Shown here: in pieces, positions 21,789 through 30,623 of the stretch
How the letters are laid out: the number at the start of each line of letters is the position of its first letter
Numbering within the stretch: the stretch's first letter is position 1
DNA from: Fimbriimonadaceae bacterium
GTDB taxonomy: Bacteria; Armatimonadota; Fimbriimonadia; Fimbriimonadales; Fimbriimonadaceae
Assembly: GCA_019187105.1 (NCBI GenBank)
Contig: JABAQM010000001.1
Location: forward strand, 2,200,734-2,264,733
Length of the DNA: 64,000 nucleotides
Direction of reading: 5' to 3'
The notes under the pieces: generated by a model
What the model was told of the DNA's origin: nothing
The model's database searches: none
The model's input: only the letters and a program-made list of their open reading frames with translations
Made by a program: the position numbers and the translations under genes

Positions 21789-24700
21789 TCAGATTTTCTT
21801 TCTCACCCACGCTTGGGCGTGGTCGATCCTTGATCGGAATACGGCTTGCGGGATGACGCCGACTTTGATGTATTGGGCAACGACCTGAATGCGGTTCGAG
21901 TTGCTGATGTATTTGCTGACATCGGTCGACGTCATTGCCGTCCGTGTGCGGTCAGAGTTGGCGGTCGTGAAGGTGTAGGAGTCCAGCAGCAGCAACGTCC
22001 CGTTGGTCTGATTGATCAGCGACAGCCGTTGTTCGATGTTCGCAAACTGCGACTGCGCATTGAGCGAGATCTCGATGGCTTCGGCGTCGCTCGCAACGAT
22101 GGTCGATGTGAAGTCAATCGTCACCTTTATGGGCGGGATGGACTGATTGGGCACGACCGTACTCTGGAAGGTCGCGCGGGTCCCGTCGTCTGCTGATAGG
22201 TTGGCAGCGTTATGGGCCCCAACCTCCGCTCCTTGAGGACCGACCGAGTAGTCGACGTAGTTTGCCGGAAAGTCCCGCTGCCCGACGTTGATCGTCACCA
22301 TGAATTCGTCGGACCATTGTGAGCCGTCCGACACGCGGTACCCGACCTTGTCCACTCCCACGAAGTCACGGTCACCGGTGTAGATCATATTGGGCAGGGT
22401 GCCAGAGATCGAGCCGTTCGAAGGCTGGGTGACGATTTCGTAGGTCAGCGGATCGCCGTCAGGGTCGAACCCGCCTAGGCGGATCGGCGTGGCAAGCTCC
22501 TCGTAGGTGTTCACCGTATCGATGGTCGCGCCAGAAGCTATCCAAGTGGGGCCATTTAGGAGGTTGCCATCTAATCCAACAGAACCCAGATCATTGGTGA
22601 CGAGCCCCGCGGCCTCATCGAGGCACCACATGAAGTTCAAGCCGCTCTCGGTCCCGGTTAGCTGGGAACGATAGTCGCGAAGAATTTCGGTTGCCGTCTT
22701 GGCCCGGTTCCATATCCTAACCTCGTCGATTTCGCCGTCGAAGAACGCCGAGGTCGACCCGGCCAGCAAGAGGTCTACGGCCGTGCGAACATAGGTGCTG
22801 GCGGTCGCGGACGAGCCTTCGAGGACGCCATTCTTGTACACCTCCATCTTGTCGGTGAGGACACCGTCTTCGGCAACGAAAGTCAGATGATTCCAGGATC
22901 CGGTCAGCCCGGTGATCGTGTCACTGAGGAGACCGCCCATCGAAACAGTGCCGAATTCGAACCGGACTGCGCCGGAGTTACCCGGTCCGTTGATGCCGAT
23001 TCGATTCGCGGCGTTCTGGTTCTCGGTCACCATCATGTACTGGGTCTTGCCCACATCCGCCTTAACCCACATTTCGATGGTGATGGCCGAGGTTGGCGCC
23101 ACGAGCCCGAAGTCGGGGAACTGAACTTTGTCGTTTGTGCCATCAAAGCGCAGCGCACTGCCGGCCAGACTCGCGACGGGCGCGGAGTTAACCACTGTCA
23201 GCGTCGTGGTAACGCTGCTATTGAAGTAAAGGGTGTCGCCGTCGAAACTGGCCTTGACGGAATGGGCGCCAAGGGCGAGATTCTGGGGGATCAAGTAGCT
23301 CAGCGTCGCGGTACCGGTGGAGCTGGTCACCGCACTTCCAACATTGAGACCATCGACCTCGAACTGGACCGTCTTGTTACCGAGAGGGGCCTGGCTGGAC
23401 GTTCGCTTGAGGGTCGCCGACAACTGAATCGTTTGGAGCCGTTCTCCTTGGTAGTTCCCGGCGGTCATCGAGGTTGCCGCCTTCGTGACCGTGAAATCGA
23501 CGCTGTTCGACGTTCCTCCGCCTGGTGCGATGTTCCTCACCGTGACCGGAAGCGTCGCGGGAGCGGTTAGCTGGGCGGCGGGTGCGGTTGCAATCAGCTG
23601 GGTGGAACTCGTGACCGCGGTTGGCACGGCGGCGCCGTTGAGGTAGGCCTCGCTGTCGCTCCAGTTGCCGAGGCCGACTCCGACGAACTTGGTGCCGGTG
23701 ACGGTAATGGGTGTGTCGGCAGACCCCCACTCGACCGAGCTTGGGGAGAGGCCACCGATGGTCGGCGCCGCGTTGTGTACGCGGATGGTTCCGAAGTTAC
23801 GCTGGTAGGCGTAGTCCACCGATTGTCCGTCGATTTCGAACGACACGGTCAGGATCATGCCTTCCGACCCAGGGTTGGCCGTGCAGGTGAAGGTGCCCGA
23901 CTCGCTGGTTTCATCGTTCACGCTGACCGATGAGGGGCTAACTGAGCCGCCGGGCGAGATCGAAATCGTGTTGGCTCGGTCCATACCGAGCTCGTCGGGA
24001 GAGCTGTCGTATTCGTAGGCGACGTGGGCATCGTCCTGGCCCCCGGCGGGCAGATCGAGGTCGCTGGAACCGGTTGAATCAAAAGAAACGGAGCCGATCG
24101 CCTTTCCTGACGAGCGTCCCGGACCCAATGCCAGGTGGGACCGCATGATCACGCCCTCGGTCCGACTGCCGCTTACGCCCGAACCGACGACCGTCAGCAG
24201 CCCGTTCGGCGCTGCGTTGATGTCGAAAAACGCATCGATACGACCTGGGTAACCGCCCAGCTGCACCTGGTCCGCCCGGTAAACGGCGGTTAGGCTCTCG
24301 ATCCAAACGACACCGTGATAGACTCCGCCGATGCGGGCGCGCCCGCATGCATGCCCGGAAGCGTTAATGTCCCGCGCTTCGCTTAGCTCGACGCCGCCAG
24401 GCTGAACAAGAATGCTCGCCGTCGCGCCATTGCTCGACCAAATGCAGGCCCGCTGAGGGTTCGACGGACCCGACATCCACCCGACGATGTTGCCGGCATT
24501 GTTGACCGCAAACGCATCCGAAGTGTCGTAGCCGGTTGGCAGGGCGAGCAAGGTGAGAGTGTTGTCTCCGGGCGTCCAAGAGAACGCCCGCCGTCTGGTC
24601 ACGCCGCTGACGGTCCGGAATCCGTGCCCGACAACCTCTTCGCCGTCGTTCACATCTCGCGCCATGACGTCGCCGGTGGTGACGCCGCTGCCGCCAAAAC

Positions 24701-25286
24701 CAGGGATTTGGGTGATGGTGCCCCCGCCGGCACGGTAGAAGGCTTTCCTCGCCCCACCGTCACTGATCTCGCCCCATCCCACGATTGCCGGCGGCGAATC
24801 GTTGTTAACCGCTACTGCTTCGGCGTCCCAGTTGAACGTCGTGTTGGAGATTTGGTTGGCGGTGTTCAGGCCACCGGTCGTGCTCCAAAAGACGGCTCTA
24901 TCGCGACCTTGGCCATCTCTTGATCGGCCGACCAAATAGGCTGGTGACGTGTCGTTGATATCGGCAACCCGCACATCATCGCCGCCCAACTCACCGAGAC
25001 GGACCATATTGCGGTCAGCGTCGCCACCCGACCACTCGCTGTTTATATGCTTTGCGTTGTCCCAGATGTAGCCGACAAACACGGCACTGTTACCGGGGTC
25101 CTGGTAGTAGCCGACGGTCCAACCCGCATCGTTTACCGCGAATGCTTCGGTAACCTGAACATTGGTCTCGTAAGCCGTTGGCACCTGGATACGCTGCTGC
25201 GTGAAGGAGGGCGTCGCGCCACGGGTGCCGTGGGAAATCGAGTCCTGAGTCAGTCCAATTGATGTTGCTAAGATAAGGGCAAGCAC
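21789..25286 (-). CDS. Large secreted HAF-repeat protein with Ig-like and LamG domains
   Basis: About 1,165 residues. The GTG at 25286 is preferred: it gives a clean signal peptide (LALILATSIGLTQ), whereas the ATG at 25310 overlaps the -10 box of a good promoter. Residues 40-350 contain HAF repeats, short blocks alternating AFAVNDAGWTVGYY-like and IVGWMSG-like strands. IPT/TIG-like and Big_3-type immunoglobulin folds follow (about 490-690), then a LamG/concanavalin-like domain (about 700-890) and a cadherin-like segment (about 905-990). The last 150 residues are a conserved domain (YSVGPQG, NIEQRLSLI, SRIDHAQAWV) also found at the end of the neighbouring gene's product. Probably an exported adhesive or structural protein. 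Confidence 0.88.
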   Translation of the reverse strand: MLALILATSIGLTQDSISHGTRGATPSFTQQRIQVPTAYETNVQVTEAFAVNDAGWTVGYYQDPGNSAVFVGYIWDNAKHINSEWSGGDADRNMVRLGELGGDDVRVADINDTSPAYLVGRSRDGQGRDRAVFWSTTGGLNTANQISNTTFNWDAEAVAVNNDSPPAIVGWGEISDGGARKAFYRAGGGTITQIPGFGGSGVTTGDVMARDVNDGEEVVGHGFRTVSGVTRRRAFSWTPGDNTLTLLALPTGYDTSDAFAVNNAGNIVGWMSGPSNPQRACIWSSNGATASILVQPGGVELSEARDINASGHACGRARIGGVYHGVVWIESLTAVYRADQVQLGGYPGRIDAFFDINAAPNGLLTVVGSGVSGSRTEGVIMRSHLALGPGRSSGKAIGSVSFDSTGSSDLDLPAGGQDDAHVAYEYDSSPDELGMDRANTISISPGGSVSPSSVSVNDETSESGTFTCTANPGSEGMILTVSFEIDGQSVDYAYQRNFGTIRVHNAAPTIGGLSPSSVEWGSADTPITVTGTKFVGVGLGNWSDSEAYLNGAAVPTAVTSSTQLIATAPAAQLTAPATLPVTVRNIAPGGGTSNSVDFTVTKAATSMTAGNYQGERLQTIQLSATLKRTSSQAPLGNKTVQFEVDGLNVGSAVTSSTGTATLSYLIPQNLALGAHSVKASFDGDTLYFNSSVTTTLTVVNSAPVASLAGSALRFDGTNDKVQFPDFGLVAPTSAITIEMWVKADVGKTQYMMVTENQNAANRIGINGPGNSGAVRFEFGTVSMGGLLSDTITGLTGSWNHLTFVAEDGVLTDKMEVYKNGVLEGSSATASTYVRTAVDLLLAGSTSAFFDGEIDEVRIWNRAKTATEILRDYRSQLTGTESGLNFMWCLDEAAGLVTNDLGSVGLDGNLLNGPTWIASGATIDTVNTYEELATPIRLGGFDPDGDPLTYEIVTQPSNGSISGTLPNMIYTGDRDFVGVDKVGYRVSDGSQWSDEFMVTINVGQRDFPANYVDYSVGPQGAEVGAHNAANLSADDGTRATFQSTVVPNQSIPPIKVTIDFTSTIVASDAEAIEISLNAQSQFANIEQRLSLINQTNGTLLLLDSYTFTTANSDRTRTAMTSTDVSKYISNSNRIQVVAQYIKVGVIPQAVFRSRIDHAQAWVRKKI

Positions 25287-25308
25287 AGGCGGCGGGTCCT
25301 CCGCAGAC

Positions 25309-25336
25309 ATTGTACAAAACCGCTCTCCCGATTCAA
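25309..25336 (-). promoter_or_regulatory. Promoter of the 21789-25286 secreted protein
   Basis: On the minus strand TTGAAT (25336-25331), a 16-bp spacer and TACAAT (25314-25309). The -10 box overlaps the upstream ATG at 25310, which argues that translation starts at the GTG at 25286. Confidence 0.6.
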
Positions 25337-25384
25337 TGGGACTTTAGACTGTATTTGTAACGGCAATCCCGAGTTTCTTTGGAG

Positions 25385-27652
25385 TTACTTCGTTACCGTC
25401 ACGCCAACTTGGTCGATCCGGCCTTGGAACCGCTGCGATGGAAGCAGCCCGACTCGTCGATACTGGACGACGGCAGTCACCTCGCCGTTCGGGCCGACAT
25501 AATCGGCGGCGGGCGAAACGCTTCCTGAACGCGTGACATCGGTGTTGCCTGTTGTGAAAACAAAGGTATCGAGGCGTCTAAGCGTCGTCATATCCGTTCG
25601 GTCGAGCAAGGAAAGGCGTTGCTCGATATTCGGGAACTGGGTCTGAGCGTCCACCACCACCTCGACCGAATCCACGCGCTCGGTGATGGCCGAATCGAAT
25701 TGGACGTTGTAGCGGATGCCGGGAATATTGAAATTGGCGACCGCGGTGTTCTCGGCAAAGCTCCGATTTCCGTCGTTCACGCGGAGGAGCTCAGGGTCAT
25801 GGGCACTCTTCTCCTGGCCCTGCGGACCGACTGAGTAGCCGACCAAGGCAGCTTGGTCGACAAGGGGCTCGACCCGAACCAAAGCGATTCCTGACCGGCC
25901 GCCTCCGGGCCCTACATTCAGCACTTCCAACATCACGGTGCCGGGTACGGCAAGGTCCCCTGGCATCAGGTTGACGGAAATCTCGGTCGGCGAAACCCAT
26001 ACTGAAGGCCGCCAATGGCTGTTGATCAAGACCTGGGAGTCACTCCAATCGCCCGCGCCTTCGGACACATAGCCGCTTCCGTGGAGAACCACGGTTGCTC
26101 CTTCCGAGCTCTGATCAAGGACATTCGGAACCACCGAATCGATCACGGGGACTGGATTGTGGACGCGCACCCTCCCAAACGATCGCTGATAACCGTAATC
26201 GCCGGATTGCTCGTCGATGGTGAAGCTCACCGTCAAAAGCTTGCCCTCCGAGCCCGGGTTGGCGGAGACCGTGAAAAGACTTGAGGAGGATTCGTCTTTG
26301 GCGATCGCAACCTCGTTGGTCGAGAGGGTCCCGCCCTCGGAGATTGACAACTGCTGGGTGCGCTGCCGACCCTGCTCGTCAGCTTGGCCGTTATAGCTCA
26401 GGTCGATCTTGGCGTCGCCGGAGCCGCCTGCGGGAAGGTCGAGATCGCTTGATCCCGTAGTTTGAAAGGACACCGACCCAATGGCCTTGCCGGTCCTTCC
26501 GCCACCCAATGAAGCGTGCGCTCGAACCAGAACCGCCTGAGCGTTGGGGCCGAATTCACCGATTCCGCAGGTTGCGATCGAATCGCGTAGCGTATCGGTG
26601 ACACCGTAAAGCGCCGCGATGCGGCGAGGATAACCTCCAATCGGGGCTTGCGAGACGAGGATCGGTGGGCTTACGAGGTCGTTCCAGATCGCACCATACG
26701 ATTCTCCATACAAGACAACCGCGCCCACCACGGCCGTGTCTCCCGATGAAATTCCATAGGCGACCGATCCCGCTTGCCCTGGATAAGGGGGCAGGACGAC
26801 TGCCTCACTCTGCCCGTTGGGCCAGACGCAGGCACGCAGTCCCCCGCCACCACCCTCGAGGCCACCGGCGATATCCCCGGCGTCGTTGGCTGAGTAGGCC
26901 CAGGATTTTAAGAATCCGCCGGGCAGGTGCAGCGGCGTTAGATTGGGCTCGCCCTGGCGCCATGCGAAGGCCCTGGTCGCGGTCTCGCCGAGAAACGTCC
27001 GGTCGGCATACCCGACCACCAGCGGACTCGCCCCGTTATTGACATCGCGGGCGAAGGTCTCCGAGGTCGTGGCTCCTCCGCCGAACCCGGGCAGAACTGT
27101 CATGCCGCTGGTGCGCCAGTAGAAGCCGAAGTTGTTTCCGCCGGGGGCCGGCTTGCCGCGGCCGACGACAACCAAGTTGGGGCCGACGCCATCGTTGATG
27201 CCGAACCCTACCGACTCATAGCTGAGCGGTGGCAGGGTCCAGACGCTGGGATGGTCGAGATCGTCCGTCCTCCAGATGGCAGCCCGGTGTCGGCCACCGG
27301 TGTCGACCAAGGCTCCGGTGATGACACAGGGACTCATGCCGTTGTTGAGCGCGGTCGCGTAGGAGTTCAGGAACGAGCCGTTGTAGGTGTTGCGAAGCAG
27401 GACCATGCAGTGCATGGGATCGCCACCGATCCAGTCGAAGTGCTTCTTGTTGTCCCAGATGAAGCCGAAGTACTCGTTATCCGGGCTCAGCCAATAGCCC
27501 ACGACCCAGTTCCGGGCATTCACGGCGAAGGCGTACGCCATCTTGGCCTGACCGATATCAGTTCGCGTGTCAAGCTGCTGCTGCGTGTACTGAAAGGCCG
27601 ATGATCCTACCGCCAGACACCCTAAGACCCCTGCGAATACCGAACGGAACAT
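25385..27652 (-). CDS. Secreted HAF-repeat protein, paralogue of its downstream neighbour
   Basis: 755 residues with a signal peptide ending near SSAFQ. The N-terminal half is a HAF-repeat region closely parallel to the neighbouring 1,165-residue protein (YTQQQLDTRTDIGQAKMAYAFAVNARNWVVGYW, then FGFIWDNKKHFDW). A shared block around residues 400-480 (GKAIGSVSFQTTGSSDLDLPAGG) precedes a TIG-like domain, and the same 150-residue C-terminal domain closes the protein (YSVGPQGQEKSAH, NIEQRLSLLD). The long LamG-Ig insert of the neighbour is missing, so the pair looks like a tandem duplication in which one copy gained or the other lost domains. A TATACT box lies 10 nt before the ATG. Confidence 0.87.
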   Translation of the reverse strand: MFRSVFAGVLGCLAVGSSAFQYTQQQLDTRTDIGQAKMAYAFAVNARNWVVGYWLSPDNEYFGFIWDNKKHFDWIGGDPMHCMVLLRNTYNGSFLNSYATALNNGMSPCVITGALVDTGGRHRAAIWRTDDLDHPSVWTLPPLSYESVGFGINDGVGPNLVVVGRGKPAPGGNNFGFYWRTSGMTVLPGFGGGATTSETFARDVNNGASPLVVGYADRTFLGETATRAFAWRQGEPNLTPLHLPGGFLKSWAYSANDAGDIAGGLEGGGGGLRACVWPNGQSEAVVLPPYPGQAGSVAYGISSGDTAVVGAVVLYGESYGAIWNDLVSPPILVSQAPIGGYPRRIAALYGVTDTLRDSIATCGIGEFGPNAQAVLVRAHASLGGGRTGKAIGSVSFQTTGSSDLDLPAGGSGDAKIDLSYNGQADEQGRQRTQQLSISEGGTLSTNEVAIAKDESSSSLFTVSANPGSEGKLLTVSFTIDEQSGDYGYQRSFGRVRVHNPVPVIDSVVPNVLDQSSEGATVVLHGSGYVSEGAGDWSDSQVLINSHWRPSVWVSPTEISVNLMPGDLAVPGTVMLEVLNVGPGGGRSGIALVRVEPLVDQAALVGYSVGPQGQEKSAHDPELLRVNDGNRSFAENTAVANFNIPGIRYNVQFDSAITERVDSVEVVVDAQTQFPNIEQRLSLLDRTDMTTLRRLDTFVFTTGNTDVTRSGSVSPAADYVGPNGEVTAVVQYRRVGLLPSQRFQGRIDQVGVTVTK

Positions 27653-27712
27653 TCCAAGGGCAAGTATACGAAGTAAATCCGTGCCTCCTATACCGGGTTT
27701 GGGGCGGAGGAC

Positions 27713-28255
27713 CTAGCTTAACAGCCTGCGGCCGTACCCGTCGAGCTTTACGCCGCCGCTGAGCATGATGATCCCGTCGACGACGCTCCAGATCCAGCCG
27801 AAGAAGCACATCATCGTCAGCAGCTGGAGAACCCCGTGGGCCATGTAGCCAAGGTATAACCGCCCGGCTCCGGGGATGATGAGCTGGAGGAGGCCGGCTA
27901 CGATGCGGTTGCGGTCGCTGATCGGCAGGTGGTCGATCGAGCGGTAAGCCGCCATGGGATAGCTCATCGACGACCCATATGGGATGTGCGCGGTCGGTGT
28001 TGCCACCGGAGGGGTTTGCATCGGTGCGGGCGGGATGGGTGGCGGCATGAACCCGGGAGCGGGTACCTGCATGGCCGTTGCCAGCTCGGGCATTTGGCCG
28101 GCCGGCGTCCAGTTCGACATGCCGTTGCGCCAAACATACGTGTCGCGCTCGATTACTCCGTCACGAACCAACTCCTCGATCTGAAGCAAGGTCAAGGGGC
28201 CAAGCTGGCCATAGTGACCCACGTAGTACCATTCGGCGGTTTGGTTGTCCATCAT
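27713..28255 (-). CDS. GYF_2 and TM2 domain membrane protein
   Basis: A 180-residue protein. The N-terminal GYF_2 domain (about 5-50) has the pattern WYYVGHYGQLGPLTLLQIEELVRDG and VWRNGMSNW. A Pro/Ala-rich linker (about 60-105) leads to a TM2 domain (about 120-180): two hydrophobic helices with DRNRIVAGLLQLIIPGAGRLYLG before the first and GWIWSVVDGIIML in the second. The frame extends upstream, but the domain starts at the ATG pair at 28255/28252. The combination appears in many bacteria without an assigned role. A TAGAAT box lies about 30 nt upstream. Confidence 0.85.
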   Translation of the reverse strand: MMDNQTAEWYYVGHYGQLGPLTLLQIEELVRDGVIERDTYVWRNGMSNWTPAGQMPELATAMQVPAPGFMPPPIPPAPMQTPPVATPTAHIPYGSSMSYPMAAYRSIDHLPISDRNRIVAGLLQLIIPGAGRLYLGYMAHGVLQLLTMMCFFGWIWSVVDGIIMLSGGVKLDGYGRRLLS

Positions 28256-28400
28256 GCGAGGTCGAATTGGGATGACTTGAACCTGGATTCTACTAGCTAC
28301 GGCACTCGCGCCGATCAGGATGCACTTTTTCCTTCCATACGAATCGATCCCGGTGCCGGTGCTTGAGATTCGGAGCCGTACCCGCAGGTAACGTCCTCCC

Positions 28401-30548
28401 ATGCTCCTCAGCGAAGGCTGGACCGTGGATTACGGCAACGGCCCCAAACCGTGTACGGTCCCTCACGCCTGGCGGCAGGACGTGCCGGTCAGCTGGGAGG
28501 GCCCCGCGATCTACCGAAACCGCTGCGTGGTTCCCGAGACTGCCCGGGTCATGCGGTTCGAAGGCGTTTCTTACCAAGCCCGGGTCATTATCGAGGGCCA
28601 GGAGCGGGTTCTCCATCACGGGATTTGGGATGCCTTCGACCTTCCGGTCGAGGATCTGGCTGATCGAGAGATCGAGATCGAGGTCCACGTCACCAAAAAT
28701 GGTGGCGGGAGCTTTCCCGTTCGCGAGGTTCTGAGCGGATTCCTTCCCTACGTGTTTCACACCTTTGGCGGGATCTTCCGACCCGTTCGGTGGCTGGCCA
28801 ACCCGGTCCAACATGAGCCTGGGCCGAGCAGGGTCGACGTCAGGGGCAGCCAAATTTGGGCGGATGGCAAGCCGATCTACGTTCGGGGGGTGCTTCATTG
28901 GGGCTGGTACCCGGAGCTTGGCCACCCGCACCCGTCGCGGGATGTGATCGAACGAGAGGTAACGGCGTGTAAAAGGCTTGGATTCAACCTCGTCAAGTTC
29001 TGCCTCTGGGCGCCGCCGCATGAATTTCTCGAAGTCTTGGACGAGCACGGCATGTGGGGGTGGATGGAGCTGCCCCTCTGGGACCCTTCATCCGATCCGG
29101 ATCGCCTTGCCCAAATGGCTGACGAGATCGGACGAATCGTCGACCAGTATCGTCACCATTCGAACATCCTGCTCTGGACGGCAGGATGCGAACTGAGCCA
29201 CGCAACCCCGGCCGAGTACCGGTGCAGGCTGGTCGAGATGATCAAGCAGAAGACCGGCTCGCCCCTGGTACGGGACAACTCCGGCGGCGCCGAAATGTAT
29301 GGCGGCGACCTGCGCGAGTTTGGGGACTTCTGGGACTTTCATCCTTACTGCGATACCCCGTTCTATCCCGAAGTTTTGGACTCGCTGCAGCCCGGACCCA
29401 GGCCCGGCCAACCCGTGCTTCTCGGAGAGTTCAACGATATCGACGTCCACCGCGACTTCGGCTGGCTGCAGCGGGAGCGGCCCTATTGGGCTTCGGCCGA
29501 ACCGGACCTGAACGACGTCGGCGTGCGCTGGCAGCACGACTTGCCGGGGCTGCTAGCCGACAGTCCTTTCGCTCAGGAGACCGATGCCGCCCTGATGGAG
29601 TCCTCGCGGTCCAAGGCGGCGTTCATGCGCGAATGGGTGCAGCAGGAGGTCGCCGCCCGGGATTGGGCCAGCGGCTACGTCGTGACCGGCATCCGCGATA
29701 CCCCGGTCTCGGCGAGCGGAATGTTCGATGACCAAGGGAATAGCCGGTACCTTGCCGACCTTCTCGAAAGCCCATGGAATACGGATCTGGTCCTGTTTCG
29801 GATACCCCATCGAAGGCCACCTTGGGTACGAGGTGGCAACCGTCCCGGCTGGCTCGATACCGCCAATGCGTGGGAAGGGGACGTTCTGCTACGGCTTGGC
29901 CTCCAGGCAAGAGTCGGCTTCCAAGGAGGCGTGGAGTGGTGCCTGCTGAATTCGGCGGACCGTCCGCCGCTAGAGGGCGTGATTCACTGCGAGGTCGAGG
30001 CGTTAGGGTCCCGCGAGATTGGCCAGATTGCGACAACCCTTCGACCAGGTGATGTGCTTCTGCGCGTCTCGGCCGGCTCAGCGAGCCAGAATTGGCGGCT
30101 CGGCGTCTGGCCACAGACCGACTGGCCCGATGCCGCCGAATTCAAGTCCTATGCCGGCGACTTGCCCGACCCGTGGACATTCGGGCGCCTAACCGTCTTC
30201 CGTTCCGGCGAGCTCGTTCGGCCGATGCCGTTCTGGCGCGAAGCGGCCTATGACTATCCGGTCGCCTCGACCGAGGTCGACCTGATCAAGGACCAGTGGC
30301 ACCGGCTGCTGCCGATTTCTGGCGACGTCGCGTTCGACGAGGGCGCGCTGGAAAGAGCACTCCCGTCCGGATACGAGGTGCTGATGCGCCGTATCGATAC
30401 TCGAACCTATCGCACCAACCCCGTGGTCGTCCGCCACGGCAACGGAATCTGGACGACGCTGAGGCCGTTTGGAGGGCTTGGCCGACAGCCGAGCAGTCTC
30501 GCCACGAATCCCCTTGGCGCGACCCTCGCGTTGGCTCTGGGTCGATAG
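28401..30548 (+). CDS. Glycoside hydrolase family 2-like enzyme
   Basis: 715 residues with a jelly-roll sugar-binding domain (about 1-135) running straight into a (beta/alpha)8 barrel (about 145-440); the usual immunoglobulin domain between them is missing or very short. The C terminus (about 500-715) is a beta-rich accessory region. The acid/base glutamate is E264 in WTAGCELS and the nucleophile is E343 in LGEFND. In clan GH-A the residue before the acid/base is nearly always Asn; here it is Cys263. No signal peptide is seen, so it would act in the cytoplasm on imported oligosaccharides such as beta-galactosides, beta-mannosides or glucuronides. TAACGT ends 6 nt before the ATG. Confidence 0.85.
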   Translation: MLLSEGWTVDYGNGPKPCTVPHAWRQDVPVSWEGPAIYRNRCVVPETARVMRFEGVSYQARVIIEGQERVLHHGIWDAFDLPVEDLADREIEIEVHVTKNGGGSFPVREVLSGFLPYVFHTFGGIFRPVRWLANPVQHEPGPSRVDVRGSQIWADGKPIYVRGVLHWGWYPELGHPHPSRDVIEREVTACKRLGFNLVKFCLWAPPHEFLEVLDEHGMWGWMELPLWDPSSDPDRLAQMADEIGRIVDQYRHHSNILLWTAGCELSHATPAEYRCRLVEMIKQKTGSPLVRDNSGGAEMYGGDLREFGDFWDFHPYCDTPFYPEVLDSLQPGPRPGQPVLLGEFNDIDVHRDFGWLQRERPYWASAEPDLNDVGVRWQHDLPGLLADSPFAQETDAALMESSRSKAAFMREWVQQEVAARDWASGYVVTGIRDTPVSASGMFDDQGNSRYLADLLESPWNTDLVLFRIPHRRPPWVRGGNRPGWLDTANAWEGDVLLRLGLQARVGFQGGVEWCLLNSADRPPLEGVIHCEVEALGSREIGQIATTLRPGDVLLRVSAGSASQNWRLGVWPQTDWPDAAEFKSYAGDLPDPWTFGRLTVFRSGELVRPMPFWREAAYDYPVASTEVDLIKDQWHRLLPISGDVAFDEGALERALPSGYEVLMRRIDTRTYRTNPVVVRHGNGIWTTLRPFGGLGRQPSSLATNPLGATLALALGR

Positions 30549-30566
30549 GAGCCTATGAGACCTATA
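30544..30566. repeat. TAGGA/CCTATA short palindromic element
   Basis: Just after the GH2 gene the sequence GATAGGAGCCTATGAG continues into ACCTATATG, made of the same TAGGA and CCTATA units that form the hairpins at 4350-4372 and 15406-15439. All three copies sit directly at gene ends. Confidence 0.4.
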
Positions 30567-30623
30567 TGTTACATCCAGTTGTCAAACCCTGTACATATAG
30601 CCGTCCCTGGTAAACTCCTCCCC

